NCBI RefSeq assembly: GCF_020099395.1
Contig: NZ_CP083590.1
Coordinates: 6,696,001-6,760,000, forward strand
Length of the DNA stretch: 64,000 nt
Direction of reading: 5' to 3'
DNA from: Streptomyces mobaraensis
GTDB taxonomy: Bacteria; Actinomycetota; Actinomycetes; Streptomycetales; Streptomycetaceae
The translations under genes and the position numbers were made by a program. The notes beneath the pieces were generated by a model that searched no databases, had not been told where the DNA came from, and worked only from the letters and a program-made list of their open reading frames with translations. Below, one piece after another: positions 35,840-44,713 of the stretch (position 1 is the first letter of the stretch; every line of letters begins with the position of its first letter).

Positions 35840-36277
35840 ATGAGTAGAATCTTCAGGTACCGGAAGTGTGCAGCAGGATTTGGCGGTCTCGCGGCCAATT
35901 TGGAAGCGGACGCTGTTGTTTCGGGCAGTCGCCCTTCGTATGGACTGCAGATCTACAAGGCGGTCCATCTGTCGCTCCCACGGGAGGGGGTGAACTGGAA
36001 GGACGCGGCATGGCTGGCCTTTTCGTTGTCCCTGCATGCTCCTGCTCTGTCTTCCGAGCATCCAGGCGGCTTGACGATTCAGATCGTCTCCTTGACCTTC
36101 CCGCTCAGCGACTACCAATCTGAGGTTGCAGCTCTGGCGATGGATGGATGGCTTCGTGAGGAATTCGGTCTCGCAGACCTAGGGGTGAGCGCAGTCTTCG
36201 ACCAGTCGGCGGGGAAGTACGTCTTCCAGTGGGGCGAGATCCAGAGCCCATTTTCGGACGACACAGCCACAGGTTAG
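35840..36277 (+). CDS. Probable immunity protein to the adjacent toxin tip
   Basis: 145 residues, starting nine bases after the toxin tip, the standard position of an immunity gene. It is soluble, with mixed alpha/beta composition (YGLQIYKAVHLSLPREGVNW; WLAFSLSLHAPALSS; IQIVSLTFPLSDYQSEVAAL) and Trp-rich C-terminus. I do not recognise a named immunity family. The gene is intact and of low GC for the genome (about 57%), as is usual for horizontally moved toxin-immunity cassettes. It may still protect against toxin from related strains. Confidence 0.65.
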   Translation: MSRIFRYRKCAAGFGGLAANLEADAVVSGSRPSYGLQIYKAVHLSLPREGVNWKDAAWLAFSLSLHAPALSSEHPGGLTIQIVSLTFPLSDYQSEVAALAMDGWLREEFGLADLGVSAVFDQSAGKYVFQWGEIQSPFSDDTATG

Positions 36278-36663
36278 AGTCGGTGGAGGCGCTGGCGCTT
36301 AGTCCAGTTGCATTTCGCTATCTCTGCTGTCCAGTAGCTTGTTTCTGGGGATGGTGAGCTGATGAGCCGTCATGTAGCGGGAGTTCGTGATCGGAGCTCC
36401 GGCGCTTGTAGTGGCAATGTCTGGAGGTGGCCTGGTGGCGGCGTCAGAAGTGGTGCCATCTCGGCGCGTTGCTGTTGCGGGATCGCGAGTGGCACGGTGC
36501 ATCGGCAGCGCAAACTCCCAGGAGGTGCCGGATTTTTGCCATGGTCAGGGGCGCGAGGGGTGATCCGTTTCTGCGGCCCCCTGTCGGTGCCGGCGTCGGT
36601 AACCACGGGGAACTTCAGGGCTAGCGGACACCGAATCGGTAGGTGGTTCGGGGTCCCTCTACC
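36278..36663. other. Lower-GC spacer in accessory island
   Basis: About 390 bases after the immunity gene. No frame looks protein-like on either strand, and I find no inverted repeat, tRNA or transposase trace. GGTAG and CTACC near 36640-36662 can pair, but the intervening bases do not form a tRNA arm. Confidence 0.5.
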
Positions 36664-36795
36664 CCCCCCACAAAACCGGTCCTCGATCACGGCCCGAGCC
36701 CGCCGCGTAACCTGCCGGTAATCATCGAGTATGTCCCCGATGTGCCCTGGCTCGTACCCCAGATACCGCCCCACTGCGGCCAACTCCCTGGCGAC
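36664..36795 (-). pseudogene. 3' fragment of glnE (glutamine synthetase adenylyltransferase)
   Basis: About 44 codons read ARELAAVGRYLGYEPGHIGD, then ILDDYRQVTRRARAVIEDRF and CG, which is what I know as the extreme C-terminus of actinobacterial GlnE, where the chain normally ends soon after FYG. Upstream residues (MSRKPHSS) and downstream residues (GGRGTPNHL) are unrelated, so only this scrap exists. It lies in the lower-GC accessory island and is likely a duplicated or imported fragment; the functional glnE must be elsewhere. Confidence 0.65.
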
Positions 36796-36951
36796 TGAGG
36801 AATGCGGCTTCCGGCTCATCGCTCTTTTCCTGGCTCTATGCCTTCACGGATGCCAGGAGCGAGGTGGGGGCATCTATGCCGGCGGTCCGTTTGTGCGAGC
36901 CGGGTCAGGCGCCCTGCATCAGGATCGATATTGGATGTGGGGGATCGAATT

Positions 36952-37227
36952 ATGCCGGATCGAGAAGTATGGTTGAAGGCTCTGTTCGACGCTAAAGGAA
37001 GCGATGGCGTCGGTGAAACGCCGTGTCCGGATTGCGGTCGAAGGCGATTGAGTGTGCGGTATGTCGCTGACCCCGAGAGTCGTATCGGGTATGTGCTCTT
37101 CTGGTGCGGGGCCTGTCTGCGGGGGATCAAGGTTTCGCGAGCGCGCGTGCCCGAAGGGGTTAGTTTTCGGGCATTCGACGACATGAGGGCGGTCGAAGGA
37201 GTGCCGGATTTTGTGCGTTACGAGTAG
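36952..37227 (+). CDS. Small zinc-ribbon protein
   Basis: 91 residues. Two CxxC pairs, CPDC and CGAC, separated by about 27 residues form a zinc ribbon around a beta hairpin (RLSVRYVADPESRIGYVLFW). GGGGGA lies before the ATG; an in-frame GTG 15 bases upstream is an alternative. The following small gene begins 21 bases after its stop with its own ribosome site, so the two are probably one operon. Function unknown; such proteins often accompany polymorphic toxin loci in Streptomyces. Confidence 0.68.
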   Translation: MPDREVWLKALFDAKGSDGVGETPCPDCGRRRLSVRYVADPESRIGYVLFWCGACLRGIKVSRARVPEGVSFRAFDDMRAVEGVPDFVRYE

Positions 37228-37248
37228 CCGGGCTTCACGAGGAGCGGG

Positions 37249-37586
37249 ATGGGCCTGGAAAGTCGTTGGTTTGGGGAGATGATCCGGTGTACCTGTTCGC
37301 CGGACGCCTGGCAGCGGCAACAGGGGGCCGATCAGGCCGCCGACTGGGTGGGCGGGTACTCGGCGGAGGACGGGCGGACGTTGGTTGCCGTCCTGGTCCT
37401 ATGTGCGGTCGCGGAGACGGATTTGGCTGTGCTTGAGGCGCGGTTGCACTGTCTTTTCGAGCTGGGGCCAGGGCGTGCGCGCGGCCCGGGAGCCTGGGGC
37501 GGCTTCGGGGGATCCGTCGGGAGGAAATGCCGCCGGATCTGCGGGAGGATCCCGACGGTCTGCTGGAGGAGCCGCTCCGGGGGTAG
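37249..37586 (+). pseudogene. Small gene with apparent frameshift, possibly immunity-like
   Basis: The ATG at 37249 has GAGGAG six bases before it. The frame gives a protein-like product (WFGEMIRCTCSPDAWQRQQG; GRTLVAVLVLCAVAETDLAV; LEARLHCLFELG), then turns to Gly/Arg low complexity. A different frame from about 37480 resumes with protein-like sequence (LRGIRREEMPPDLREDPDGL) and ends in TAG at 37586. I conclude that a net one-base change between about 37465 and 37485 split one gene of roughly 112 codons. The family is unknown; the helical, acidic end resembles HEAT-like immunity proteins. Confidence 0.55.
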
Positions 37587-37625
37587 GGGCCCCGGGGCGG
37601 CTGCAGTCGAGCGCTGCGGCAGTCG

Positions 37626-39011
37626 TTACCGCTTCGACTCCGCGTAGTTCAGCAGGAACAGCGCCTCCGTCAGGGACATCCGCTCCAGTTCCTCCGGGGA
37701 CACGCTCTCGTTCACCGCGTGGATCTGGGCCTCCGGCTCGCTGAGGCCGATGAGGAGGATCTCGGTGTCGGGGTAGAGGGCGGCGAGGGTGTTGCAGAGG
37801 GGGATGGAGCCGCCCATGCCGGCGGTCTGCATCTCCTGGCCCGGGTAGGCGACGCGCATCGCCTCGGCCATCGACACGTACGCCGGGCTGGCGGTGTCGG
37901 CGGCGAACGGCTCGCCCTGGCCGACCAGTTCCGTGGTCACCCGGGCGTTCCACGGGACCTGGGACTCCAGGTGGGCGCGGAGGAGCTTGGCCGTGTCGGC
38001 GGCGTTGACGCCCGGAGGGACGCGCAGGCTGATCAGGGCCGCCGCGCGGGCGTGGACGGACGGGGTGGCGCCGACGACGGGCGGGCAGTCGATGCCGAGG
38101 ACGGTGACGGCGGGGCGGGCCCACAGGCGGTCCGCGACCGTGCCGGAGCCGATCAGGTCGACGCCGTCCAGGACCTTGGCGTCGGCGCGGAAGTCCTCCT
38201 CCGGGTACTGCAGGCCGTCCCAGGTGCCCTCCGGCTCCAGGCCGTGGATGACGGTCGAACCGTCGGGCGCGCGCAGCGAGTCGAGGGTGCGGATCAGCGC
38301 GGCGAGGGCGTCGGGGGCGGCGCCGCCGAACATGCCGGAGTGCAGGTTGCCGCCCAGCGTCTGCACCTCCACCCGCACCAGCATCATGCCGCGCAGGGTG
38401 GCGGTCACGGTCGGCAGGCCGAGCCGGAAGTTGCCGGCGTCGCCGATGACGATGGTGTCGGCGGCCAGCAGCTCCGGGTGCGCCTCGGCGTACCGCTGGA
38501 GGCCGCCCGTGCCCTGCTCCTCCGAGCCCTCGACGATCATCTTGACGCCCACCGGCACCCCGCCGTGCTCCTTGAGGGCGCGCAGCGCCGACAGGTGCAT
38601 GATGAAGCCGCCCTTGCAGTCGGCCGCGCCGCGCCCGTACCAGCGGCCGTCGCGCTCCGTCAGCTCGAACGGCGGGGACAGCCACGCGTCCTCGTCCAGC
38701 GGCGGCTGCACGTCGTAGTGCGCGTAGAGGAGGACGGTCGGGGCGCCCTCCGGGCCCGGCAGGTAGCCGTAGACGGACTGGGTGCCGTCCGGGGTGTCCA
38801 GCAGCGCGACGTCCTCGAAGCCCTCGGCGCGCAGCGCCCCGGCCACCCAGTTCGCCGCCGCCTCGCACTCGCTCTTCGGGAACTGCGCCTCGTCCGCGAC
38901 CGACCGGAAGGCGACCAGCTCGGCCAGTTCGGTGCGGGCGCGGGGCTGGAGGGAGGCGACGGTCGCGGCGAGCGCGGCGGAGTCGGGCCGGGGGGCCGGA
39001 ACGGTGTCCAT
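37626..39011 (-). CDS. M20/M28-family dipeptidase (metallopeptidase)
   Basis: 461 residues. Metal-site blocks are complete: LYAHYDVQPP, YGRGAADCKGG, EGSEEQGTGG and the VIGDAGN segment; the lid domain carries LHSGMFGGAAPD. It is a cytoplasmic di-zinc peptidase of the CNDP dipeptidase type that splits dipeptides or similar amides. ATG at 39011 with GGAG eight bases upstream; the longer reading from 39077 lacks a site. It is divergent from the flavoprotein gene at 39219. Confidence 0.93.
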   Translation of the reverse strand: MDTVPAPRPDSAALAATVASLQPRARTELAELVAFRSVADEAQFPKSECEAAANWVAGALRAEGFEDVALLDTPDGTQSVYGYLPGPEGAPTVLLYAHYDVQPPLDEDAWLSPPFELTERDGRWYGRGAADCKGGFIMHLSALRALKEHGGVPVGVKMIVEGSEEQGTGGLQRYAEAHPELLAADTIVIGDAGNFRLGLPTVTATLRGMMLVRVEVQTLGGNLHSGMFGGAAPDALAALIRTLDSLRAPDGSTVIHGLEPEGTWDGLQYPEEDFRADAKVLDGVDLIGSGTVADRLWARPAVTVLGIDCPPVVGATPSVHARAAALISLRVPPGVNAADTAKLLRAHLESQVPWNARVTTELVGQGEPFAADTASPAYVSMAEAMRVAYPGQEMQTAGMGGSIPLCNTLAALYPDTEILLIGLSEPEAQIHAVNESVSPEELERMSLTEALFLLNYAESKR

Positions 39012-39218
39012 GGAACGCTCCTCGGGAGCACCACGTTGAGTGGTGTACGGGGGGAATGACGGCCCCGATCCTTTCATGGCGCCTTATGGCGTCTCGATGG
39101 CCTCTCGGGTGGGCCGGGGGCGCTTCCCGGGGCGGGGCGGCCCGCGGCCGGGCCGTAGGATGCGGGCGGTACGGCCGGCACGGCCGGCGGCGGCGGACGA
39201 GCGGGAGCGGAAGCACAG

Positions 39219-40592
39219 GTGAGCAGCGACAACACAGCCCGGGAGACGGGCCGCGACGACGTGCCGGCGGATGCGGACGACGTGGCGGCGGGCGACGCGT
39301 CCACGGGTGACGTGGCCGGGGCGGACGTGGCCGCGGAGGACGTGGACGCGCACGGCGGGCCCGCGGAGGACGTGGCCGCGGACGGCGGGTCCACGGGCGC
39401 CGAGCCGGTGTGGGACGTCGTCGTGGTCGGCGCCGGGCCCGCCGGAGCCTCGGCGGCGCACGCGGCGGCCGGCGCGGGACGCCGCGTCCTGCTCCTGGAG
39501 AAGGCCGAGCTGCCCCGCTACAAGACCTGCGGCGGTGGCATCATCGGCCCGTCCCGCGACGCGCTGCCGCCCGGCTTCGAACTGCCGCTGCGCGACCGCG
39601 TGCACGCCGTCACCTTCTCCCTCGACGGCAAGCTCACCCGCACCCGCCGGTCGAAGAAGATGCTCTTCGGGCTCGTCAACCGGGCCGAGTTCGACGCCGG
39701 CCTGGTCGAGGCGGCGAAGGCGGCCGGCGCCGAGGTGCGCACCGGCGTGACCGTCGTCCGCGTCGAGCAGCACGGCCCCGCCGTGCCCGACCGGCGCACC
39801 GTCGCCGTCGTGCTCGGTGACGGCTCGACCGTCCTGGCCCGCGCGGTCGTCGGCGCCGACGGCAGCGCCGGCCGCATAGGAGCACACGTCGGGGTGAAGC
39901 TCGACCAGGTCGACCTCGGCCTGGAGGCCGAGATCCCCGTCCCGCCGTCGGTCGCCGAGGACTGGGCCGGCCGGGTACAGCTCGACTGGGGCCCGGTCCC
40001 CGGCAGTTACGGCTGGGTCTTCCCCAAGGGAGACACCCTTACGGTGGGCGTGATCTGCGCGCGTGGCGAGGGCGCCGCCACCAAGCGGTACCTGGAGGAC
40101 TTCATCGCCCGCCTCGGACTGTCCGGCTTCGAGCCGAGCATCTCGTCCGGCCACCTCACCCGCTGCCGCTCCGACGACTCCCCGCTCTCCCGCGGCCGCG
40201 TCGTCGTCTGCGGCGACGCCGCCGGGCTGCTGGAGCCCTGGACGCGCGAGGGCATCTCCTTCGCGCTGCGCTCCGGCCGGCTGGCGGGGGAGTGGGCCGT
40301 GCGCGTCGCCGAGGCGCAGGACGCCGTCGACGCCCGCCGCCAGGCGCTCAACTACGCGTTCGCCGTCAAGGCCGGGCTGGGCGTCGAGATGGGCGTCGGC
40401 CGCCGGATCCTCGCCCTGTACTCCCGCAAGCCGGGCGTCTTCCACGCGGCGGTCACCGGATTCGGGCCCGCCTGGCGCGCGTTCGCCCGCGTCACCCAGG
40501 GCGCGACCACGCTCGCGGAGATCGTCCGGACGCATCCGGTGGCGCGGCGGCTGGTCTCCGCGGCGGACCGGCTGCCGGCTGGACGGTCCTGA
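39219..40592 (+). CDS. Geranylgeranyl reductase family FAD-dependent oxidoreductase
   Basis: 457 residues from GTG. After a 65-residue acidic extension made of repeats like GDVAGADVAAEDVDAH, the FAD-binding fold starts with VVVVGAGPAGASAAHAAA. PRYKTCGGGI, the DG motif VVGADGSAGRIG and VVVCGDAAGLLEPWTREGI mark the ChlP/geranylgeranyl reductase group, which reduces prenyl side chains, for example of menaquinone or membrane lipids. No membrane segment. Streptomyces usually has this gene near menaquinone or respiratory genes; here it stands alone. Confidence 0.92.
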   Translation: MSSDNTARETGRDDVPADADDVAAGDASTGDVAGADVAAEDVDAHGGPAEDVAADGGSTGAEPVWDVVVVGAGPAGASAAHAAAGAGRRVLLLEKAELPRYKTCGGGIIGPSRDALPPGFELPLRDRVHAVTFSLDGKLTRTRRSKKMLFGLVNRAEFDAGLVEAAKAAGAEVRTGVTVVRVEQHGPAVPDRRTVAVVLGDGSTVLARAVVGADGSAGRIGAHVGVKLDQVDLGLEAEIPVPPSVAEDWAGRVQLDWGPVPGSYGWVFPKGDTLTVGVICARGEGAATKRYLEDFIARLGLSGFEPSISSGHLTRCRSDDSPLSRGRVVVCGDAAGLLEPWTREGISFALRSGRLAGEWAVRVAEAQDAVDARRQALNYAFAVKAGLGVEMGVGRRILALYSRKPGVFHAAVTGFGPAWRAFARVTQGATTLAEIVRTHPVARRLVSAADRLPAGRS

Positions 40593-41004
40593 GGCGCGGG
40601 CGGTGCTCGGGCGCGGGCGGCCGAGGCGCGGACGGTCGGGTCCCGGGGGTGGCAGTCGATTGCCGGGTGGGGGGTCCGGGGGCGTGCGGGTTGCGGCGCG
40701 TCGTGGGGCGCGGCCCCGGCGGCTCGTCGCACGGGCCCGGCCGCGCGGTCCGTTCCCCGCGCCGGGAGCCGCCGGAGCGCCGCCGGGCGCGTCCGCCCTG
40801 TGCCGCGTCGCTCGTCGGGCGGTTCGCGCAGGTGGTACGGCGGTGGGGGGCCGGGCGTCGTCCGTCCGGTGTCCGCTCCCGGCCCGCGAGCCCCGGGGCG
40901 CGCCCCGGGGCTCGCGGACGAGAACGAAAATCGGCCCCTGGTGCGGGCGTCGGCTCGCGGGCACACTGCGCAGCAGACAACCATCGGCCGAGGGGCGGTG
41001 CACC
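40593..41004. other. Spacer of 412 bases with long palindrome
   Basis: Highly GC-rich (over 78%). The only clear structure is the 34-base perfect palindrome at 40884-40917, listed separately. No coding frame is convincing. Confidence 0.6.
40884..40917. repeat. 34-bp perfect palindrome
   Basis: CCGCGAGCCCCGGGGCG followed directly by its exact reverse complement, with no loop. It lies 292 bases after the flavoprotein stop and 87 before the next start. It could act as a terminator hairpin, a cruciform, or a protein-binding site. Confidence 0.7.
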
Positions 41005-41319
41005 GTGGCGGAACCGGAGTTCAAGGCGACAGGGGTACGGATCGAGAAATCGCTCCGCTCGCTCACCCGCGCCGGACAGGTGAAGATCCACAACGGTCGC
41101 CTGGAGCTCCTGACCAGCTACGGGGTCGAGATCGACAGCGCTCCGGTGGACGCCGTCCAGGCCCGGAAAACCTGGTTCGCCGCCCGGGACCGGGCCCGGG
41201 CCACGCTCAACGGCAACCGGTACGTGCTCGACCTCGGGGAGTCGGGCCAGGACCCGGAGGCGGCGGTCCGCCGGTTCCTGGAGGCGGTGGAGGCCGCGCG
41301 CGGCGACGGGCCCGAGTGA
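41005..41319 (+). CDS. Hypothetical protein, 104 residues
   Basis: Reads from GTG at 41005 as a small basic/acidic soluble protein (IEKSLRSLTRAGQVKIHNGR; LTSYGVEIDSAPVDAVQARK; FLEAVEAARGDGPE). The ribosome site AGGGGCGG is about 10 bases upstream. The beta-rich middle suggests a compact domain, but I do not know the family. It is followed by a 226-base spacer before the ATPase-domain gene. Confidence 0.72.
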   Translation: MAEPEFKATGVRIEKSLRSLTRAGQVKIHNGRLELLTSYGVEIDSAPVDAVQARKTWFAARDRARATLNGNRYVLDLGESGQDPEAAVRRFLEAVEAARGDGPE

Positions 41320-41545
41320 GCGCGCGAACAGGGGGCGGCACGGGTGCACGGTGGGGGCGCACGAGTTGCGCCCGGGACGGCGAAGGTCGACCCTTGAGGC
41401 GTACAGCATCACTGAGGGTTCATCGACGGTCGCGTTCCGGATCGGTTCCGTCGTGCGGTCCGGCCCGCCCGCCGGACCGGGACGGGCGCGCACCGCGCCA
41501 CGCATCTGCATCAGGCTAGCCCTACTTCTTCAGGGAGTCGCAGCC

Positions 41546-42109
41546 GTGATCAGCCGAGTGAACAAGCACTGCACCGTCGAGCTCCAGGCCCTGCCGCAGC
41601 GGATCCGGCAGGTGCGCAGAATCGTCTCTGCGCAGTTGCGCTACTGGCATCTCGATCCGCTCATCGATCCCGCCGCGCTCGGCGTCACCGAGCTCCTCAC
41701 CAACGTCCACCAGCACGCGGAACCGGACAAGCGGTGCACGGTCGAGATCACCCTCATGCTCGACCGGCTCACCGTCTCCGTGCGCGACCACGACCCCCGG
41801 CTGCCCCGCGTCGGCGCTCCGGACGAGACCAGCACCCACGGGCGCGGCCTCGCCCTGGTCGCGGCGCTGAGCGCCGGTTGGGGCGTGCAGCCGCACCACG
41901 ACGGCGGGAAGGCCGTGTGGTTCACCCTGCTCGTACCGGCCTCCGCCGCCGGCGCCGACCCCTGGCGCGACCGCGGCGCCGAGCCGGCGGTCACCTTCGA
42001 ACGAGCCACGGCCTCCCTTACCTCCCTCGGCACCGCGGCCTTCACCGAGCCGGCGGCCCTGCACCCGGCGGGCGCGGGGGCCGTGCCGGCGGTGGCGCGG
42101 GCGCATTAG
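41546..42109 (+). CDS. HATPase-domain protein (anti-sigma factor/RsbW-like)
   Basis: 187 residues from GTG, with GGGAG nine bases before. The histidine-kinase-like ATPase fold shows the N box [14 protein letters not shown]1 region [12 protein letters not shown] and G2 region [12 protein letters not shown]. Single-domain HATPases of this kind are common in Streptomyces and act as anti-sigma factors or protein kinases for anti-anti-sigma partners. No STAS-domain partner or sigma factor gene is adjacent. The last 45 residues are a variable tail. Confidence 0.9.
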   Translation: MISRVNKHCTVELQALPQRIRQVRRIVSAQLRYWHLDPLIDPAALGVTELLTNVHQHAEPDKRCTVEITLMLDRLTVSVRDHDPRLPRVGAPDETSTHGRGLALVAALSAGWGVQPHHDGGKAVWFTLLVPASAAGADPWRDRGAEPAVTFERATASLTSLGTAAFTEPAALHPAGAGAVPAVARAH

Positions 42110-42645
42110 CCGGCGTATCGGCGCGCGGGGTCGGGGTCGGGGTCGGGCGCGGGTGCGGGTGGCGGGGTAACGGTGCGGTCGGTGCGGTCGGTGGAATAAC
42201 GGCGCGATCGGGTGCGAGCGGGCGCGGCCGGCGGGATCCGTTGGGCCGCGCGCTCCGGGGCGCGCTTCCCGGCCGGGCCCCGAGGAACGGCACAGCCGGA
42301 CTCCGGGGAATGACACAGCCGGGCTCCGAGGAATGGCACAGCTGGGCTTCGAGGAACAGCACCCACGCGCGTACGGGCGCCCCGCTCCGCCCGCCGTCCG
42401 CGGAACCGTCAAGGGCCCGGTCACGGCCGGCCCGTGTCCCGTCTCCTCCGACCCGCCGCCGGGGAGGGGCGGTGATGCCCTGGCCCGCGGGACGCGAAGC
42501 CGGGTGCGACACCGGAACCCCGCCGTCCCCCGTGCGGCCGTCGCCGGAGCGGGAACGGCGGTCGGCGGTCGGCGGTCTCCCCCTCGCGCGAGGCTTCTGG
42601 TGGACTGTCCCGACACCATCCGTGCACGACACTGGGGTGAATACG
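42110..42645. other. Spacer of 536 bases with repeats
   Basis: Contains a G-rich run of GGGGTC repeats near 42125-42165 and the 23-bp tandem repeat at 42284-42362. No frame is convincing as a gene. The 42580-42640 part presumably holds the promoter of the next gene. Confidence 0.55.
42284..42362. repeat. 23-bp tandem repeat
   Basis: Three full copies and a fourth partial copy of GGAATGGCACAGCCGGGCTC plus CGA, with spacing of exactly 23 bases (copies begin at 42284, 42307, 42330 and 42353). As 23 is not divisible by three, it is not a coding repeat. Confidence 0.8.
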
Positions 42646-43128
42646 ATGCCTCTTGAGGGCGAGTACGAGCCGAGTCCGGCGCAGTGGATCCGCGAACAGG
42701 TCGAGCTGTACGAGAGCTCGGGAGGCACCCAGGGCACAACGCTCTGGGACACGGGCCTGCCGGTCGTCATCGTCACGATGCGCGGCGCGAAGAGCGGCAA
42801 GATCCGCAAGGTTCCGCTGATGCGCGTGGAGCACGAGGGGCGGTACGCGGCGGTGGCCTCGAAGGGCGGTTTCCCGCACCATCCGGTCTGGTACTTCAAC
42901 CTCAAGGCCGACCCACGGGTGGACCTCCAGGACGGTCCCGAACTCCGGAGCATGACGGCCCGTGAGATCACCGGGGACGAGAAGGACCAGTGGTGGCGGC
43001 GGGCGGTCGCCGCGTATCCGCCGTACGCCGAGTACCAGGAGAAGACCGACCGCGTAATCCCGGTCTTCGTCCTCGAACCCGAGCCTCCGGCCGGGCCGGC
43101 GGACGCCCCGGCGCCGACGGGGAACTGA
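42646..43128 (+). CDS. Nitroreductase/deazaflavin (F420)-dependent oxidoreductase family protein
   Basis: 160 residues. The DDN-type split barrel is shown by [19 protein letters not shown] (phosphate-binding K/R region), [17 protein letters not shown] and a [10 protein letters not shown] strand. Family members bind coenzyme F420 and reduce quinones or nitro compounds at the membrane. ATG at 42646 with GGGGTGA five bases upstream; a GTG nine bases earlier is possible. The C-terminus is a Pro/Ala tail. Confidence 0.92.
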   Translation: MPLEGEYEPSPAQWIREQVELYESSGGTQGTTLWDTGLPVVIVTMRGAKSGKIRKVPLMRVEHEGRYAAVASKGGFPHHPVWYFNLKADPRVDLQDGPELRSMTAREITGDEKDQWWRRAVAAYPPYAEYQEKTDRVIPVFVLEPEPPAGPADAPAPTGN

Positions 43129-43347
43129 ACACCGGGCCCCACCCGCCCGGCACCGGCCCCGTCAGGGCACCGCGCGGCCGGGGGCCGACGCTGTGCCGCG
43201 CGGGGCCGCGCCCGTCCGGCACAGTGGCTTCTTCGCGGTGCCTTTCCTGGCCGAAAACGCTCTCCTCAAGCCCTTCACCAGGCCATTGAATGCCGTGACC
43301 GACACTGATCGCTCATCAGTGCACTCTTCACGCTTGGGAGACACCCC

Positions 43348-43713
43348 ATGAGACGCCTCCGCACCGCGGGTCTGGCATTTTTCGGCGCGATGCTCGTCGC
43401 CTCCGTCGCGGCGAGCCCCGCCCAGGCGTCGCCGGGCGAGACCCGTACGGTGTGCGCCGACTCGATGACCCCGGACGGCTGGGTCGACGTGAACTGGGGC
43501 ACGAGCGCCTCCTGCCGCGTGATGAGCGGCTCGAACATCAAGATGATCAAGCAGCTGGACGGGCTCCCCGTCGGCACCCAGGTCAACGCCTGCGCGTCCG
43601 CGCAACCGCCGAAGGGCTGGACCAAGGTCCAGACGTACTACAGCGGCGGCTGCGTGGTCTTCGTCAACTCCTCCTTTACGCCGAACGCTTGGCTGCTACA
43701 GAAGACGTCCTGA
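43348..43713 (+). CDS. Small secreted protein with four cysteines
   Basis: 121 residues. The Sec signal peptide is clear (MRRLRTAGLAFFGAMLVASV, cleavage after AQA). The mature part of about 90 residues has four Cys (VCADSM, SCRVM, NACASA, GCVVF), likely two disulfides, and many Thr/Ser/Trp/Asn residues. No family recognised. GGGAG precedes the ATG. It resembles many short exported Streptomyces proteins of unknown role. Confidence 0.82.
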   Translation: MRRLRTAGLAFFGAMLVASVAASPAQASPGETRTVCADSMTPDGWVDVNWGTSASCRVMSGSNIKMIKQLDGLPVGTQVNACASAQPPKGWTKVQTYYSGGCVVFVNSSFTPNAWLLQKTS

Positions 43714-44510
43714 CCGGGGGCGGTGAGGGCCGGGCATCCGGCCCGGTACCCGGCCGGGTGGCCGGCCCTCACCGACGAGCTCGCCCGGCCCGGCTCGCTC
43801 CGCCCTGTTTGCCCGGTCCGGGGGGCCGGGCGGCCGACCCGGTCGTACGGGACGGAGCGCGTACGCGGGTTCGCGGCGCACCGTCCGGCGGCGCCGACGG
43901 CCACGGCATCCTCACCGGCGCCGGATCGCGTGCACGAACGACAGCGGCCGGTCTCCTCCGTCCGTCGCTCGTCAGCGGGGGAAGGTCGCCCGGCAGGATC
44001 GGTCGACGACCTCGCCGAGCGCGGTCGGTAGTTCACGCCCGCACGGTCCGGTCTGCCGGCCCGGTCCGCGGACTCGGCGGTGCGCGCGAGTGCGCGTGCC
44101 GTCGCGCGGGGCTCGCCGTCGGCAACCTGCCCGGCCTGGTGCCGTCTGGCCACGGGGCCGCACCGAGCCGGTCGCTCCACGGGCTCGGCCCTTGGGCGGC
44201 CTCGTCCCTCGGTGTCCCGGTGAACCCTTCGGCGGCCCGCACCCCACCAGGGCGGCCGGGTCCCACCCGATCCCGCGCGGCGGCGACCGACAGTGCTGTC
44301 CCGCGCGGGAGTTCGCGCCTGTCGTAGCCAGCCGTGGCCGCTGCGACGCGCTCGGCTGGCACAGGCGGCACGCCAGATCCTCCGACCGCGGTGCACACGC
44401 CCGGCCCCGCGCCCCCCACCCCGCACCGTCCCTGGACGAGGGCACCCCTCGTCGCCATGAGCGCGGCCGCCAACGCCGCTTGCGCACCGACCAGGCCCGG
44501 AACCGTCCCG

Positions 44511-44566
44511 GCCGTTGTCACGCGGCCGTTGTCACGCGGCCGTCGTCACGCGGCCGTCGTCGGCCG
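44511..44566. repeat. 14-bp tandem repeat
   Basis: Four head-to-tail copies of GCCGTTGTCACGCG (the last two read GCCGTCGTC). It lies in the gene-free stretch downstream of the ROK regulator gene. Confidence 0.75.
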
Positions 44567-44631
44567 GCTGCCCGTCCTCCCGGAGGGCCTCGCGGGCGAC
44601 GCGGTGCGCTCGGGAACGGTCGCGTCCCCCG

Positions 44632-44713
44632 GACTCAGCGTCTCGCCGGACTCAGCATCCTGCTGGACCCAGCGCCCCGCCGAACTCAGCGCCCCGCCAG
44701 GCTCAGCGCCCCC
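44632..44713. repeat. 17-bp tandem repeat
   Basis: Five copies of GACTCAGCGCCCCGCCG with scattered substitutions, period 17-18 bases, ending 25 bases before the ROK regulator stop. Not a coding repeat. Confidence 0.72.

Noticed and set aside
36630..36670. Possible tRNA 3' end (GGTTCGGGGTCCC with pairing GGTAG/CTACC)
   Set aside because: No TPsiC arm with a proper 5-bp stem, no anticodon or D arm can be folded, and the sequence overlaps the end of the glnE fragment frame.
44033..44521. Frames in the 43714-44737 stretch on both strands
   Set aside because: Pure Arg/Pro/Ala/Gly translations without motifs, and tandem repeats with periods not divisible by three run through them.
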